Below, one piece after another: positions 34,511 to 43,599 of a stretch of DNA of 52,984 bases. Each line of letters opens with the position of its first letter. Position 1 is the first letter of the stretch. Below the pieces are notes generated by a model. That model was not told where the DNA came from. It worked only from the letters and a program-made list of their open reading frames with translations, and searched no databases. Made by a program: the position numbers and the translations under genes. Source of the stretch: CAZIOH01 sp964540815 (GTDB lineage Bacteria; Myxococcota_A; Polyangia; Fen-1088); NCBI GenBank assembly GCA_964540815.1, contig CAZIOH010000043.1, positions 1 to 52,984 of the forward strand, read 5' to 3'.

Positions 34511-35203
34511 ATGAAGGTCTCGAACAGAAAAGATCGCGCAGAGATCCGGGCGGCCGTCGAGGCGGTGGGGCTGGTGCCGGTCGTTCGGGCGCCCTCGGCG
34601 GCGCTGGCGGTCAAGGCGGTGGATGCGCTCCTCGCCGGTGGGGTCTGCGTCTTCGAGATCACCATGACGGTCCCCGGGGCGGTGTCGGTCATCGAGCAGC
34701 TGGTGGCGCGCTTCGGCGATCGGGCCATCGTCGGGGCCGGGACCGTGCTCTCGCCGGCCGACGCGCGGGCCTGCATCCTGGCCGGCGCGTCGTTCATCGT
34801 CAGCCCGGGGCTGGATCTCGCGACAGTGGCCGAGGTCAAGTCGCACGGGGTGTGCGTGATGCCCGGCGCCCTCACGCCGACCGAGGTCATCACCGCGTGG
34901 CAGGCGGGCGTCGACATGGTCAAGATCTTCCCGGCCTCGGCCCTCGGGGGCCCCAAGTACCTGAAGGCCCTGCGCGGGCCCTTCCCGGACGTGAAGTTCC
35001 TGCCCACCGGCGGCGTGAGCGCCGCCACCGCCGGCGAGTACATAGCGGCGGGGGCGTCCGCGCTCGGCGTGGGCAGCGACCTCGTCGACATCGCGGCGCT
35101 CGAGGCCGGTCAGACGGCGCTCGTCACCGCCCGCACCAAGGAGCTGGTGGCCGCCGTCGAGATCGCGCGCGCGGCCCTCCGCTCGGTGCGCCCGAAAGAC
35201 TGA
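34511..35203 (+). CDS. eda: KDPG (or 2-keto-4-hydroxyglutarate) aldolase
   Basis: Predicted 230 residues of class I aldolase. Schiff-base lysine in GVDMVKIFPASALGGPKY, plus GAGTVLSPADARACILAGA, SPGLDLATVAEVKSHGV and KFLPTGGVSAATAGEYIAAG. Splits KDPG into pyruvate and glyceraldehyde 3-phosphate, finishing the uronate route. A GAAGGGAAG ribosome site sits eight bases before ATG 34511. It ends 42 bases from a convergent lipoprotein gene. Confidence 0.93.
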   Translation: MKVSNRKDRAEIRAAVEAVGLVPVVRAPSAALAVKAVDALLAGGVCVFEITMTVPGAVSVIEQLVARFGDRAIVGAGTVLSPADARACILAGASFIVSPGLDLATVAEVKSHGVCVMPGALTPTEVITAWQAGVDMVKIFPASALGGPKYLKALRGPFPDVKFLPTGGVSAATAGEYIAAGASALGVGSDLVDIAALEAGQTALVTARTKELVAAVEIARAALRSVRPKD

Positions 35204-35234
35204 CCGGGCGCACCGACGGCGGTCCAGCCCGGTC
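35202..35234. terminator. Seven-base inverted repeat between convergent genes
   Basis: GACCGGG (35202-35208, overlapping the eda stop) and CCCGGTC (35228-35234) are complementary. The eda and lipoprotein genes converge here, so this may act as a two-way terminator; no T-tract is seen. Confidence 0.4.
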
Positions 35235-35245
35235 GCAGGACACGG

Positions 35246-36319
35246 TCACATCCCCGGCGGGCGGCTGCGCTTGATGGGCTGGGGTTGCTGGGCGGGCCGG
35301 TTGTTGTTGCTGGGCGGGCTCGACGGGCCCGGGCCCATCCGATTCGGCGCGTTGCCGTGGGCTTGCGGAACGCTCGAGCCGCCGCCCGGGCCCATCCCGG
35401 ACGGCACGTTCATGGGGCGGGACGGCGGCATGGGCCGGATCGGGCCCTCCAGCACCCTGGTCGTGCCCGCCGGGCCACCGCGCTGGGGCAGGCCCGCGCC
35501 GCCGAAACGGGGCTCCGAGGGGGCGGCGTTTGGACCGGGCATCGAGCGCCCGGGCGGCGGGGTGAAGGTCGGGGAAGGCGCGCCCGGGGCCGGTCCGGGC
35601 GCGCCGGGGCGCTGCGGATTTCCCCCCGACCATGGGCCTGGGCTCGGTCCACGCTGGGGAGGCGGCGTGTAGGCAGGAGCCGGTCCGCTTCCCGGGCGAC
35701 CCCAGTTGCCGTTGTTGTTCCCGGGGCCGGGCCCCGGGGAGGACGGGTAGCTGCCCTGGGCCGGACCACGGGTGGGTGCGGTCCAGACCGCGGGCGGGCG
35801 GCCCTGAGGCTCGCCGCGCACGGGGGCCACGCCCACACCGCCCGGGCCCGGGCCCGGGCGGCCCGGACGTCCGCTCGGGCGACCCCAGTCGTAGTCGCGG
35901 CGCCCGTCCGGCGCTCCCCAGTAGGAGCGCTGATAGACCCACCGGTCGCCCTGATAGACATAGCGCGGGCGAACGTAGATGTAGCCGGGGCGCTCCGAGA
36001 CCCAGTTGCCGGTGGTCCACGCCCAGTCGTACCCGGTCCAGTCCCAGTAACCGTCCACCCAGGTGTAGCCGTAGGCGGGCGGCGGCGGTCGATACTCCAC
36101 GATGGGAGCGGGAGGGGGAACCGTGGGGTAAGCGTAGGCCGTCCCGTAGTCCGGGCTGGTGCTCACCGTCGTGCCGACCACCGCCGGCTCGGGGCGCACG
36201 TAACAGCTGCTCGCGAGGCAGAGCACGCCAGCGAGCCCGACGGCCGAGACCAGCTTCAGCCAGGTGGTGCGCCCGTGCGCGGAGGTGTGGGGCAATGCCA
36301 CCCGGAAAAGCCGGTTCAT
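35246..36319 (-). CDS. Lipoprotein with YXWGXW-type aromatic repeats
   Basis: Predicted 357 residues. Signal peptide and lipobox (VLCLASSC, Cys39), then an aromatic-rich segment (about 85-145: YTWVDGYWDWTGYDWAWTTG, NWVSERPGYIYVRPRYVY, DRWVYQRSYWG) resembling the YXWGXW repeat of surface lipoproteins, and a long Pro/Gly/Asn-rich tail (about 150-357). AGGAG eight bases upstream supports ATG 36319 over ATG 36334. Function unknown; related repeat proteins are common in the outer membranes of Myxococcota and Planctomycetes. Confidence 0.75.
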   Translation of the reverse strand: MNRLFRVALPHTSAHGRTTWLKLVSAVGLAGVLCLASSCYVRPEPAVVGTTVSTSPDYGTAYAYPTVPPPAPIVEYRPPPPAYGYTWVDGYWDWTGYDWAWTTGNWVSERPGYIYVRPRYVYQGDRWVYQRSYWGAPDGRRDYDWGRPSGRPGRPGPGPGGVGVAPVRGEPQGRPPAVWTAPTRGPAQGSYPSSPGPGPGNNNGNWGRPGSGPAPAYTPPPQRGPSPGPWSGGNPQRPGAPGPAPGAPSPTFTPPPGRSMPGPNAAPSEPRFGGAGLPQRGGPAGTTRVLEGPIRPMPPSRPMNVPSGMGPGGGSSVPQAHGNAPNRMGPGPSSPPSNNNRPAQQPQPIKRSRPPGM

Positions 36320-36523
36320 GGGGAAGCTCCTCATTTGGGGAATTGGACGGCTGACCCTGCAAACGTATTCGATGCCGGTGGGCTCGGACAGAAATTCTTC
36401 TCCGCCTCGCCAGGAGCCCGGGGCTGCCTCCTCCCGCGCCCGAACCTGCCGGCTCGCCCGGCTCGACGGCCCGACGGGGCTCGGCCGGCTTGACCACAAC
36501 CTCTCGGCTGATAAGAACCGCGC

Positions 36524-37561
36524 ATGGAGACCGTCTTTTCCGGGATTCAGCCCACCGGCGACCTGCATCTCGGAAATTACCTCGGTGCCGTGCGGAGCTG
36601 GGTGACCTTGCAAGACGCCGAGAGCTCCGGCGGGCCCGTCGGTGAAGGTGGCCGGGCGCCCGCGTACGAATGCTTCTACTGCATCGTGGACTACCACGCG
36701 ATCACGCAACCGTACGAGGTGGCCGAGCTGCCCCGGCGTGCCCGCAGCATGGCGATCGATCTTCTGGCCTGCGGGATCGATCCGCGGCGCTCGACGCTGT
36801 TCCTGCAGTCGGCGGTGCCCGAGCACACCGAGCTCGCGTGGATCCTGGCCTCGGTCACCCCGTACGGCGAGCTGACCCGGATGACCCAGTTCAAGGACAA
36901 GGCCGAGCACCACCCCGACAACATCAACGCCGGGATCTTCACCTACCCGATCCTGCAGGCAGCCGACATCCTGCTCTACGGGGCGACCCGGGTGCCGGTG
37001 GGCGAGGACCAGCGGCAGCACCTCGAGCTCGCGCGCGAGATCGTCCGGCGGTTCAACGCGCGCTTCGGCGAGACGTTCGTCGAGCCGCAGCCGTTGCTGT
37101 CGACCACCCCCAAGATCCTGGGCCTCGACGGCCAGGCCAAGATGTCGAAGAGCCTCGGCAACACCATCTCGCTGCGCGAGGCGGGCCCGCGGATCTGGGA
37201 GAAGCTGCGCACCGCCGCCACCGATCCGGCGCGGGCGCGGCGCACCGATCCCGGCAACCCGCTCGTGTGCAACGTGTACACGCTGCACCGGTTCTTCTCC
37301 ACCGAGGAGCGGCAGGCGGAGGTGCGGACCGGCTGCACGACCGCGGGCATCGGGTGCATCGACTGCAAGAAGTGGCTCTTCGCCGGCCTCGAGCAGGATC
37401 TGGCGGCGATCCGCGGGCGGGCCGAGGCGCTCGAGCGAGATCCGGCCGAGATCGATCGCATCCTGGCCGAGGGCGCGGCGCGGGCGCGGGCGAGGGCGCG
37501 CGCCACCATCGCGACGGTGCGGGCCCGCCTCGGCCTGCCCGCCTCGGCCCCCTCGTCGTGA
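36524..37561 (+). CDS. trpS: Tryptophanyl-tRNA synthetase
   Basis: Predicted 345 residues, class Ic synthetase. ATP-binding signatures are TGDLHLGNYLGAVRSW (HIGH-like) and GQAKMSKSLGNTISLRE (KMSKS). It also carries QPTGD with the Trp-binding loop and ends in a helical anticodon-binding region. There is an insertion of about 12 residues (SSGGPVGEGGRAP) between early helices. ATG 36524 begins at the family start; the downstream lipoprotein gene overlaps its stop as GTGA. Confidence 0.96.
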   Translation: METVFSGIQPTGDLHLGNYLGAVRSWVTLQDAESSGGPVGEGGRAPAYECFYCIVDYHAITQPYEVAELPRRARSMAIDLLACGIDPRRSTLFLQSAVPEHTELAWILASVTPYGELTRMTQFKDKAEHHPDNINAGIFTYPILQAADILLYGATRVPVGEDQRQHLELAREIVRRFNARFGETFVEPQPLLSTTPKILGLDGQAKMSKSLGNTISLREAGPRIWEKLRTAATDPARARRTDPGNPLVCNVYTLHRFFSTEERQAEVRTGCTTAGIGCIDCKKWLFAGLEQDLAAIRGRAEALERDPAEIDRILAEGAARARARARATIATVRARLGLPASAPSS

Positions 37562-37986
37562 GCCTGCGGCGGCTCTTGCCGTCGCTGGTCGCCGCGGTCG
37601 TCGCCAGCGCCGCGAGCCACGGCTGCGGGGGCGGGGAGCCGGGGGCGTCGCCCGAGGCGGCGGTCCGGCAGCTGATCGCGGCGGCGCGCGCGGGCGACCG
37701 GGTGGCGGTGTACAACCGGCTCGGGCCGCGAACGCGCGGGCGCATCGACGAGATCCTGGCCTCCTCGCGCAAGTCGGGTGGCACGCGGCTGCTTCAACCA
37801 GAGGATCTGGTCACGGTCGGGTGGGTGCCGCCCGCCTGGGAGGCCTCGAGCATCCGCGAGCTCCGTCGCCAGAACGACAGCCTCGATGCGGCCGAGGTCG
37901 AGGTGGCCTCGGCGGCCGGCGATCGTCAGACGGTGGTCACGGTGCGCGAGGGGCGCCGCTGGATGGTGGAGCTCCCCCTGCGCTGA
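37558..37986 (+). CDS. Small predicted lipoprotein, unknown function
   Basis: Predicted 142 residues from GTG 37558, overlapping the trpS stop. A hydrophobic N-terminus (LLPSLVAAVVASAA) ends at SHGC, a weak lipobox around residue 23. The mature part is a helical/beta domain with SPEAAVRQLIAAARAGDRVA, which resembles nuclear transport factor 2-like small lipoproteins, and it ends VVTVREGRRWMVELPL. I do not recognise the family; coupling to trpS may be incidental. Confidence 0.65.
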   Translation: MSLRRLLPSLVAAVVASAASHGCGGGEPGASPEAAVRQLIAAARAGDRVAVYNRLGPRTRGRIDEILASSRKSGGTRLLQPEDLVTVGWVPPAWEASSIRELRRQNDSLDAAEVEVASAAGDRQTVVTVREGRRWMVELPLR

Positions 37987-37994
37987 GGGCCCGC

Positions 37995-39941
37995 TCAGGG
38001 GATGACGGGGGCGGCCGGCCACCAGGTCTTCCCGGTGCACGGGTCGCTCTCTGGTGGCGCCCCGATGTTCATGGTGCCGGTCAGGGTCGCGGTCGACGCC
38101 ACCGCGAGCACCGGGCCTCCCTTCTTTCCGGTCGACGGCTCGACGTAGACGTTCGCGAAGGTCACCGTGGCCTTGTGCGCCGAGTCTCCCTCGACCGAGA
38201 CGGTGGTCGCGATGGGGTGCTGGGGTCCGTTGACGTTCACCTGGTGGAAGTTCTTCACGGTGATGTCCTCGAAGGCTGGCAAGACGCCCTCGGGATGCAC
38301 CAGGGGGTTGGCGTCGTAGCTGGCCGTGATGTAGATGGGATACGCCTCGTCGCGGGTGCAGATGTCCTCGAAGAGCACGTGCTTGACGAAGCCACCGTTG
38401 CCTTCGTACGACTTGACGCGCAGGCCATTCAGATCGCTCGAGCCGGTGTTCGGGTCGACCGGAACGTCCCCGTCGATGGTCATGTCGTAGACGTGGACGT
38501 TGGTGATGCCCTTGATGGTGGCGCTGCCGAGCGACATCCCGTGTCCCGTTCCCAGGTGATTGTGGGCGATCACGATGTTGTTGGCGCCGCCCTCCGCGTT
38601 GCCCTTGATGGCCACCATGTCGTCTCCGGTCGAGATCCGGTTGCCCACGATGTACCCGTTCTGGGTGATTCCCTGCGCGGCGCCAGGATCGATTCCATCG
38701 GTGTTTCGCGCGATGTAGTTGGTCAGGGGCTGCCCGCCGCTGCTGGTCGCGTTGCTGGGCGTGAGGAGGTTGATCCCCCAGACCACGAACTTGTCGCTGT
38801 TGAGCTGGATGTGGAAGAACGGCGAGTTGTAGAGGTTGAGGCCGAAGAGGACGAAGTTCGAGGCGTTGGAGACGGCGATGAGCGCCGGGTTCGGGGCCGA
38901 GCCCGGGCCCGAGCCGGTCGCGCGCTTGTCGTGGCGCTGGAAATCCGAGACGTTCCACCAGGAGAAGGTGCCATCGGGGACCGTGGGATTGTCCACCGTG
39001 TCGATGTCCACGGTCGGGGGGGAGACGCCGATCAACGGCTCCCCGCCCTGACCATCGATGGTGCCCTTGCCCATGACGGCGACGTGGTCACCCGTCGCCA
39101 TGATCACTCCGCCACAGTCGTACTGGGCGTCGCTCGGAACGCTGGTGTCGGTCACCGCGCCGGTCGGATCGATGACCACGCAGCTCGCCCCGAAGGACTT
39201 TGGGTTGCGCGAGGCGAAGACGGTGACACCCTGGTCGATGACCAGGGTCTGACCAGAGGTCAGCTCGAGGCGGCCGATGAGGAAGGCGTTCGCCCCGCCG
39301 GCACCGACGGTGAGCTCGACGCACGACTTGCTCGCGAAGCCGGCGGTGATCCGGGCGTTGTCGAGCGTCTCGGTGGCGGCCTCGGGGACCAGGGTGTTCT
39401 TCGAGCCCGCCGACTTGTCGTTGGGAGCCGTGGCGACCGTGCGGGGCGCCGGGACCTTGGTACAGCCGGTCGGGATCACGGGCTCGGGTGGCAAGCAGGT
39501 CCTGTCGGCGAGGTTGGAGGGATCGCAATTGCCGATCACGCTCGGGCCGGTGCCGATGGCCCCGCCCGTCCCCTTCGAGCCTCCGACGCCAGTCCCCGTG
39601 CCCGTGGTCGACGCGCCAGTCATTGATCCTGGAGCGGATCCTGGAGTGGCTCCCGGACCGCCTCCCGGACCTCCGCGGCTGCTCGCCCCTCCCGTGCTCG
39701 CCACGCTGCCGGTCGTGCTCCCCGAGCTCGGCGCGCCCGAGCCGCCGGTGCTGGCGGCTGCAGCGCTGGTCGATGAGCCTGCCGTCCCTGGAGCCCCGAC
39801 CGAGCCTGCCGAGGCGGGGCCGCTGGAGATGGAGCCCACACACGCGGTGATGGAAAGAAGCGCGAGGCCTCCGAGAATTCCGAGGCGCGAAGGACCCTTC
39901 GATGACCCGACGACCACGGATGAAGCTGGCTTGGAGATCAC
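37995..39941 (-). CDS. Secreted lipoprotein polygalacturonase (GH28)
   Basis: Predicted 648 residues. Lipobox SITAC gives lipid Cys34; a 100-residue G/S/T/P linker precedes the catalytic domain (about 170-640). The GH28 signature residues are present: NTDGIDPG (Asp415), STGDDMVAIK (Asp440/441), GTGHGMSLGS (His467) and LRVKSYEG. It hydrolyses galacturonan, and its product would feed the nearby KduD/KdgK/Eda operon after uronate conversion or with lyase products. Tethering to the outer membrane suggests surface digestion. ATG at 39941. The small palindrome ahead may control it. Confidence 0.9.
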   Translation of the reverse strand: MISKPASSVVVGSSKGPSRLGILGGLALLSITACVGSISSGPASAGSVGAPGTAGSSTSAAAASTGGSGAPSSGSTTGSVASTGGASSRGGPGGGPGATPGSAPGSMTGASTTGTGTGVGGSKGTGGAIGTGPSVIGNCDPSNLADRTCLPPEPVIPTGCTKVPAPRTVATAPNDKSAGSKNTLVPEAATETLDNARITAGFASKSCVELTVGAGGANAFLIGRLELTSGQTLVIDQGVTVFASRNPKSFGASCVVIDPTGAVTDTSVPSDAQYDCGGVIMATGDHVAVMGKGTIDGQGGEPLIGVSPPTVDIDTVDNPTVPDGTFSWWNVSDFQRHDKRATGSGPGSAPNPALIAVSNASNFVLFGLNLYNSPFFHIQLNSDKFVVWGINLLTPSNATSSGGQPLTNYIARNTDGIDPGAAQGITQNGYIVGNRISTGDDMVAIKGNAEGGANNIVIAHNHLGTGHGMSLGSATIKGITNVHVYDMTIDGDVPVDPNTGSSDLNGLRVKSYEGNGGFVKHVLFEDICTRDEAYPIYITASYDANPLVHPEGVLPAFEDITVKNFHQVNVNGPQHPIATTVSVEGDSAHKATVTFANVYVEPSTGKKGGPVLAVASTATLTGTMNIGAPPESDPCTGKTWWPAAPVIP

Positions 39942-39972
39942 GCGACTGAGGTGTCCGCCGCCCCCGACGAAG

Positions 39973-39992
39973 GTTCAACGTCGACGCTGAAC
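39973..39992. promoter_or_regulatory. Near-perfect 20-base palindrome upstream of polygalacturonase
   Basis: Arms GTTCAACGTC and GACGCTGAAC are complementary apart from one pair, centred on CGTCGACG, 32-51 bases before the polygalacturonase ATG. The size fits a dimeric regulator site (for example a uronate-responsive one) but no regulator is known from sequence alone. Confidence 0.5.
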
Positions 39993-40006
39993 CTCGCTCG
40001 AACCTC

Positions 40007-40101
40007 GAAGGCGGCGAGTCATCTACATGTCATCCATGTCTCATCCATGATTGGCCCGATGATCGCGTCATGGGTCGTCTCGAACGAGAAGGCGGCGAGT
40101 C
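40007..40101. repeat. Direct repeat between polygalacturonase and the PaiB gene
   Basis: GAAGGCGGCGAGTC occurs at 40007-40020 and 40088-40101, each preceded by CTCGAAC. Between them three imperfect copies of TCATCYATG lie at 40019-40049. The region is divergent from the polygalacturonase and ahead of the PaiB-like gene, so a shared control region is possible. Confidence 0.55.
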
Positions 40102-40145
40102 CTCGGTGGTGGAAAGCCGCGAAGTCTCGACGTAGCGTGCCGGAC

Positions 40146-40820
40146 ATGTACCTCCCAACCGCGTTTGCCCTCGAGGATCCCGTCGAGATCGAGGCCTTCA
40201 TGCGTCGCCACGACTTCGCGACCATGGTGGGCCCGGCCGGCGCCCGGGCTTCCGGGAGCATCGGGGGCGATCCCGAGCCCGATGGTGGGCGACGGCCTGC
40301 CATGGCGGCCTCCCACCTGCCGCTCCATCTGCGGAGCACGTCGGACGGCTGGGTTCTCGAGGGGCACCTCGCCCGCGCCAACCCGCACTGGCAGGCCATG
40401 GACGGCACCGAGGAGTTCCTGGTGGTGTTCTCGGGGCCGCACGGCTACGTGTCGCCGACCTGGTATGGCACCCGGCCTGCGGTCCCGACCTGGAACTATG
40501 CGGTGATCCACGCCCACGGAAAGCCGCGCGTCCGCCCGGACGACGCGGACTTCTGCCGGCGCGTGCTCGGGGAGCTGGTCCGACGCTACGAGGCGGGCCC
40601 GGGCGGCTGGCGGCTCGAGGACCAGCCGGACGGTTTCATCGACAAGCTGCTGCCCGCCATCGTCGGCTTCGAGATGTCGGTGGAGCGGGTCGAGGCCAAG
40701 TTCAAGCTCGGGCAGAATCGCAGCGCCGAGGATCGCGCCGCCACCGTCGCTGGCCTCGAGCGGGTGGCCTCCCCCGAGGCGGCCGCCCTCGCCGACCTCA
40801 TGCGTCGCCTCGCCGGTTGA
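40146..40820 (+). CDS. PaiB-like FMN-binding regulator
   Basis: Predicted 224 residues starting MYLPTAFALEDPVEIEAF, the PaiB start. SPTWYGTRPAVPTWNYAVIHAHG near residue 105 is the flavin-binding signature. The family is a split-barrel FMN protein named as a negative regulator in Bacillus, but a role as a small oxidoreductase is equally possible. The C-terminus KFKLGQNRSAEDRAATVAGL matches family members. Single gene, convergent with thiI. Confidence 0.85.
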   Translation: MYLPTAFALEDPVEIEAFMRRHDFATMVGPAGARASGSIGGDPEPDGGRRPAMAASHLPLHLRSTSDGWVLEGHLARANPHWQAMDGTEEFLVVFSGPHGYVSPTWYGTRPAVPTWNYAVIHAHGKPRVRPDDADFCRRVLGELVRRYEAGPGGWRLEDQPDGFIDKLLPAIVGFEMSVERVEAKFKLGQNRSAEDRAATVAGLERVASPEAAALADLMRRLAG

Positions 40821-40823
40821 TTC

Positions 40824-40838
40824 GACCGCCTTGCGGTC
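40824..40838. terminator. Short perfect hairpin between convergent paiB-like and thiI genes
   Basis: GACCGC and GCGGTC flank a three-base loop in the 26 bases between the two stops. It may end transcription from both sides; no T-tract follows. Confidence 0.45.
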
Positions 40839-40846
40839 AGGTCCCG

Positions 40847-42097
40847 TCACGGTGCGGAAGGGGTGTCACTCGATGGTCGCGCACCGACGGTCGCCGGGGC
40901 GGCGATGCCCGAGGATCCCGGCGGCGTCCGGTGCAGGCGCACCACCTCGGCGGTCGCGACCGCCTGGCGGACGGCGGCCGCGAGATCCACCGACGCCTCC
41001 GCGCGCTCGGCATCGACCACCCGGGCCGCCGTCGCCGGGTGGCTCGGCACGAAGAGCGAGCAGCAGTCGTCGAAGGGGAGCTCGGAGGTCTCGAGCGTGC
41101 CGATCCGGCGGGCGAGTGCGGTGGTCTCGACCTTGTCGTAGGTGGCGAGCGGACGCAGCACCAGGCGGCGGGCGGCGTCCTCGATCACGGTCATGTTCTG
41201 GATGGTCTGGCTCGCCACCTGGCCGAGGTTTTCACCGGTGACGAGGGCGTCCGACCGTTGCGCGTCGGCGACGGCGTCGGCGATGCGCATCATCATGCGG
41301 CGGTAGAGCACCACCGCCAGCTCGGCGGCGCCCGTGGCCCGCAGGCGCTGCTGGATGTCGGTGAAGTGGACGACGGTGACGGTCTCGAGCGCCTGCCAGC
41401 GCGCCAGGATCTGCGCCAGGGTCAGCACCTTGTCGCGCGACTTCTCTCCGATGTAGGGCGGCGAGTGGAAGTAGACGGCGTCGAGCGCCAGGCCGCGCTT
41501 GGCCGCCAGCCACCCCGCCACCGGCGAATCGATCCCGCCCGACAGCAAGAGCAGCGCGCGCCCCGACACGCCGACCGGCAACCCTCCAGGCGCCTCCAGG
41601 GTCTCGGCGTAGACGAAGGCACGGGTGGCGGCGACCTCGACCCCGACCGCGATCTCGGGGCGGCGCACGTCCACCGTCAGCCCGGCCTCCGACATCACCC
41701 GGGCCCCGACCAGGCGCGCGATCTCGGGGGACGGGTGGGGGAAGGTCTTGGCGGTGCGGCGGGCCTCGATCTTGAAACGGGTCGCCCCGGTGCGGGCCGC
41801 CTCCGCGCGGGCCAGCGCGACGGCGGTGTCGCCCATGGCGTCGAGCGCCGCGGCGGTGACGGTCGCGACCGACACCGACACCAGCCCGAACACCCGCGCC
41901 AATCGAGCCGCCGCGTCGTCGGCGGTGGCCGCGTCGGGCACGTGCACCAGCACGCGCCCGTGCACCGCCTCGAGGCGCGCCCCCGTCACCCCCACGAGCG
42001 CGAGGGACATGTTGCGGTGCAGGACCTCCTCGAAGCGCCGGCGGTTACCGCTCTTCAGGAACAACTCGCCGAAGCGACACAGGATGACACGGCTCAT
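40847..42097 (-). CDS. thiI: tRNA 4-thiouridine synthetase
   Basis: Predicted 416 residues. N-terminal ferredoxin-like and THUMP domains (about 1-170), then the PP-loop ATPase (RALLLLSGGIDSPVAGWLAA) and the family segment LVTGENLGQVASQTIQNM and TSELPFDDCCSLFVP. No C-terminal rhodanese domain follows, as in many non-enterobacterial ThiI. It installs s4U8 in tRNA using sulfur from the cysteine desulfurase, which lies just upstream in the same direction. ATG 42097 begins at MSRVILCRFGELFLK. Alternative start far upstream is not supported. Confidence 0.93.
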   Translation of the reverse strand: MSRVILCRFGELFLKSGNRRRFEEVLHRNMSLALVGVTGARLEAVHGRVLVHVPDAATADDAAARLARVFGLVSVSVATVTAAALDAMGDTAVALARAEAARTGATRFKIEARRTAKTFPHPSPEIARLVGARVMSEAGLTVDVRRPEIAVGVEVAATRAFVYAETLEAPGGLPVGVSGRALLLLSGGIDSPVAGWLAAKRGLALDAVYFHSPPYIGEKSRDKVLTLAQILARWQALETVTVVHFTDIQQRLRATGAAELAVVLYRRMMMRIADAVADAQRSDALVTGENLGQVASQTIQNMTVIEDAARRLVLRPLATYDKVETTALARRIGTLETSELPFDDCCSLFVPSHPATAARVVDAERAEASVDLAAAVRQAVATAEVVRLHRTPPGSSGIAAPATVGARPSSDTPSAP

Positions 42098-42156
42098 GCG
42101 GGCGCGGCAGTTTAGTGCTCCTCCCGCGAAATAGCGACAACGCCGCGCCTCCGCGT

Positions 42157-43449
42157 CTACCGCCGCGCGCGCCTCGGCCGCGCGCGCTCGAGCTCGGCGA
42201 TGGCCGCCTCGAGGGCGACCACGGCGGCGTCGAGCTCGGCCTCGGTGGTCTCGCGGGACAGCGAGAAGCGCAGCACGGCCACGCGCGGGTCGAGGCCGAT
42301 CGCCTCGAGGACGTGGCTCGGTCCGCGCAGGCGCGAGGCGCATGCGGCGCCCGCCGACGCCATCACCCCCCGCGCCTCGAGCGCGTGCAACAGCGGCTCG
42401 GCTGGCAGCCCCGGCACGAAGACCGAGCTGATGTGCGGCGCCCGCGGCGGCGCCCCCTCCGGATCGCCGATGGGGACGGTCGGTCGCAGCGCGGGGATGG
42501 CCGCCAGCGCCGTCCGCTCGAAGCGATCGCGCAGCGCCGCGAGGCGTGCCTGCTCCCCCCGCGCCAGCGCCGTGATCGCCAGGCTCGCGGCGCAGGCCAG
42601 GCCCACCGCCGCCGGCACGTTTTCCGTCCCCGAGCGCAGTCCCCCCTCCTGCCCACCACCGTCCCACAGCGGCGCGAGGCCAGCGCGCGCCCGGGTCCGG
42701 ACCGGGACCGACATCCACAGGGCTCCCACGCCCCTCGGCCCGTGGATCTTGTGGCCCGACACGGCGAGCGAATCCGCGCCGAGCCCGCCCACCCGGAACC
42801 CTAGGTTCCCGAACGACTGAACCGCGTCGACGTGCAGGTGGGGCCTGCGCGCCCCGGTCCGCGCCGCGTGCGCCTGCAGGGCATCGGCGATCTCGGCGAT
42901 CGGTTGCACCGTCCCGAGCTCGTTGTTGACGTGCATCACCGCCACCAGCATCGTGTCGGGACGCAGGGCCTCGACGACGTGCCGAGGCTCGACCACCCCG
43001 CTCGGTCCCACCCGTACCACCGTGACCTCGCAGGCCGCATCTCCCCCGATGCTCGCCAGCCGCTCAACGTTGCGCAGCACCGACGGGTGCTCGATGGCCG
43101 ACACCACCACGTGCCGAGCCCGTTGCCGCGCCGGGGCCGCCCCTCCTCCGCCTCCCCACCGTCCGCCCCCCGCCGCCCCCTGCCCCCCGGCGCTGCCAAG
43201 CAGGATCCCGAGCGCGTTGGATTCGGTCCCGCCGCTCGTGAACACGATCTCCCGCGCGCGTCCCTCTGCCCCCGTCAGCGCCCGCGCCAGCTCCTCGCGC
43301 GCCGCCTCCAGCCGCCGCGTCGCCGCCGCGCCCGCTCCGTGGACCGACGACGGGTTCCCGTACAGCGTCGCCGCCACCTCGTTGGCCGCGCTCAGCACCG
43401 CCTCGACGGGACGCGTCGAGGCGGCATTATCCAGATAGATGGTCACCAT
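42157..43449 (-). CDS. Cysteine desulfurase (NifS/IscS-type), likely ThiI sulfur donor
   Basis: Predicted 430 residues, PLP enzyme. YLDNAASTRP at the start, VFTSGGTESNAL, the lysine in SGHKIHGPRGVGALW, and the active-site Cys in MASAGAACASRLR with a short loop. A Gly/Arg/Ala insertion (about 88-108) is unlike standard NifS. The 60-base gap to thiI and the shared direction make a two-gene operon in which it supplies persulfide to ThiI; an Fe-S role is equally possible, as no scaffold gene is nearby. Confidence 0.92.
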   Translation of the reverse strand: MVTIYLDNAASTRPVEAVLSAANEVAATLYGNPSSVHGAGAAATRRLEAAREELARALTGAEGRAREIVFTSGGTESNALGILLGSAGGQGAAGGGRWGGGGGAAPARQRARHVVVSAIEHPSVLRNVERLASIGGDAACEVTVVRVGPSGVVEPRHVVEALRPDTMLVAVMHVNNELGTVQPIAEIADALQAHAARTGARRPHLHVDAVQSFGNLGFRVGGLGADSLAVSGHKIHGPRGVGALWMSVPVRTRARAGLAPLWDGGGQEGGLRSGTENVPAAVGLACAASLAITALARGEQARLAALRDRFERTALAAIPALRPTVPIGDPEGAPPRAPHISSVFVPGLPAEPLLHALEARGVMASAGAACASRLRGPSHVLEAIGLDPRVAVLRFSLSRETTEAELDAAVVALEAAIAELERARPRRARR

Positions 43450-43599
43450 GGCTGACAGCGATGAAACAATCTACCCTACCGGGTCCGTCCGGGGTTTGTT
43501 TGGGAGGCTTCCGACTGTCGTTTCATGAGTCATATCAAGCATATCGAGATCAGGTCGCCGCCGCGCTCCGGAGCCGTTCGGCTGGCCGCGACCCGGGTT

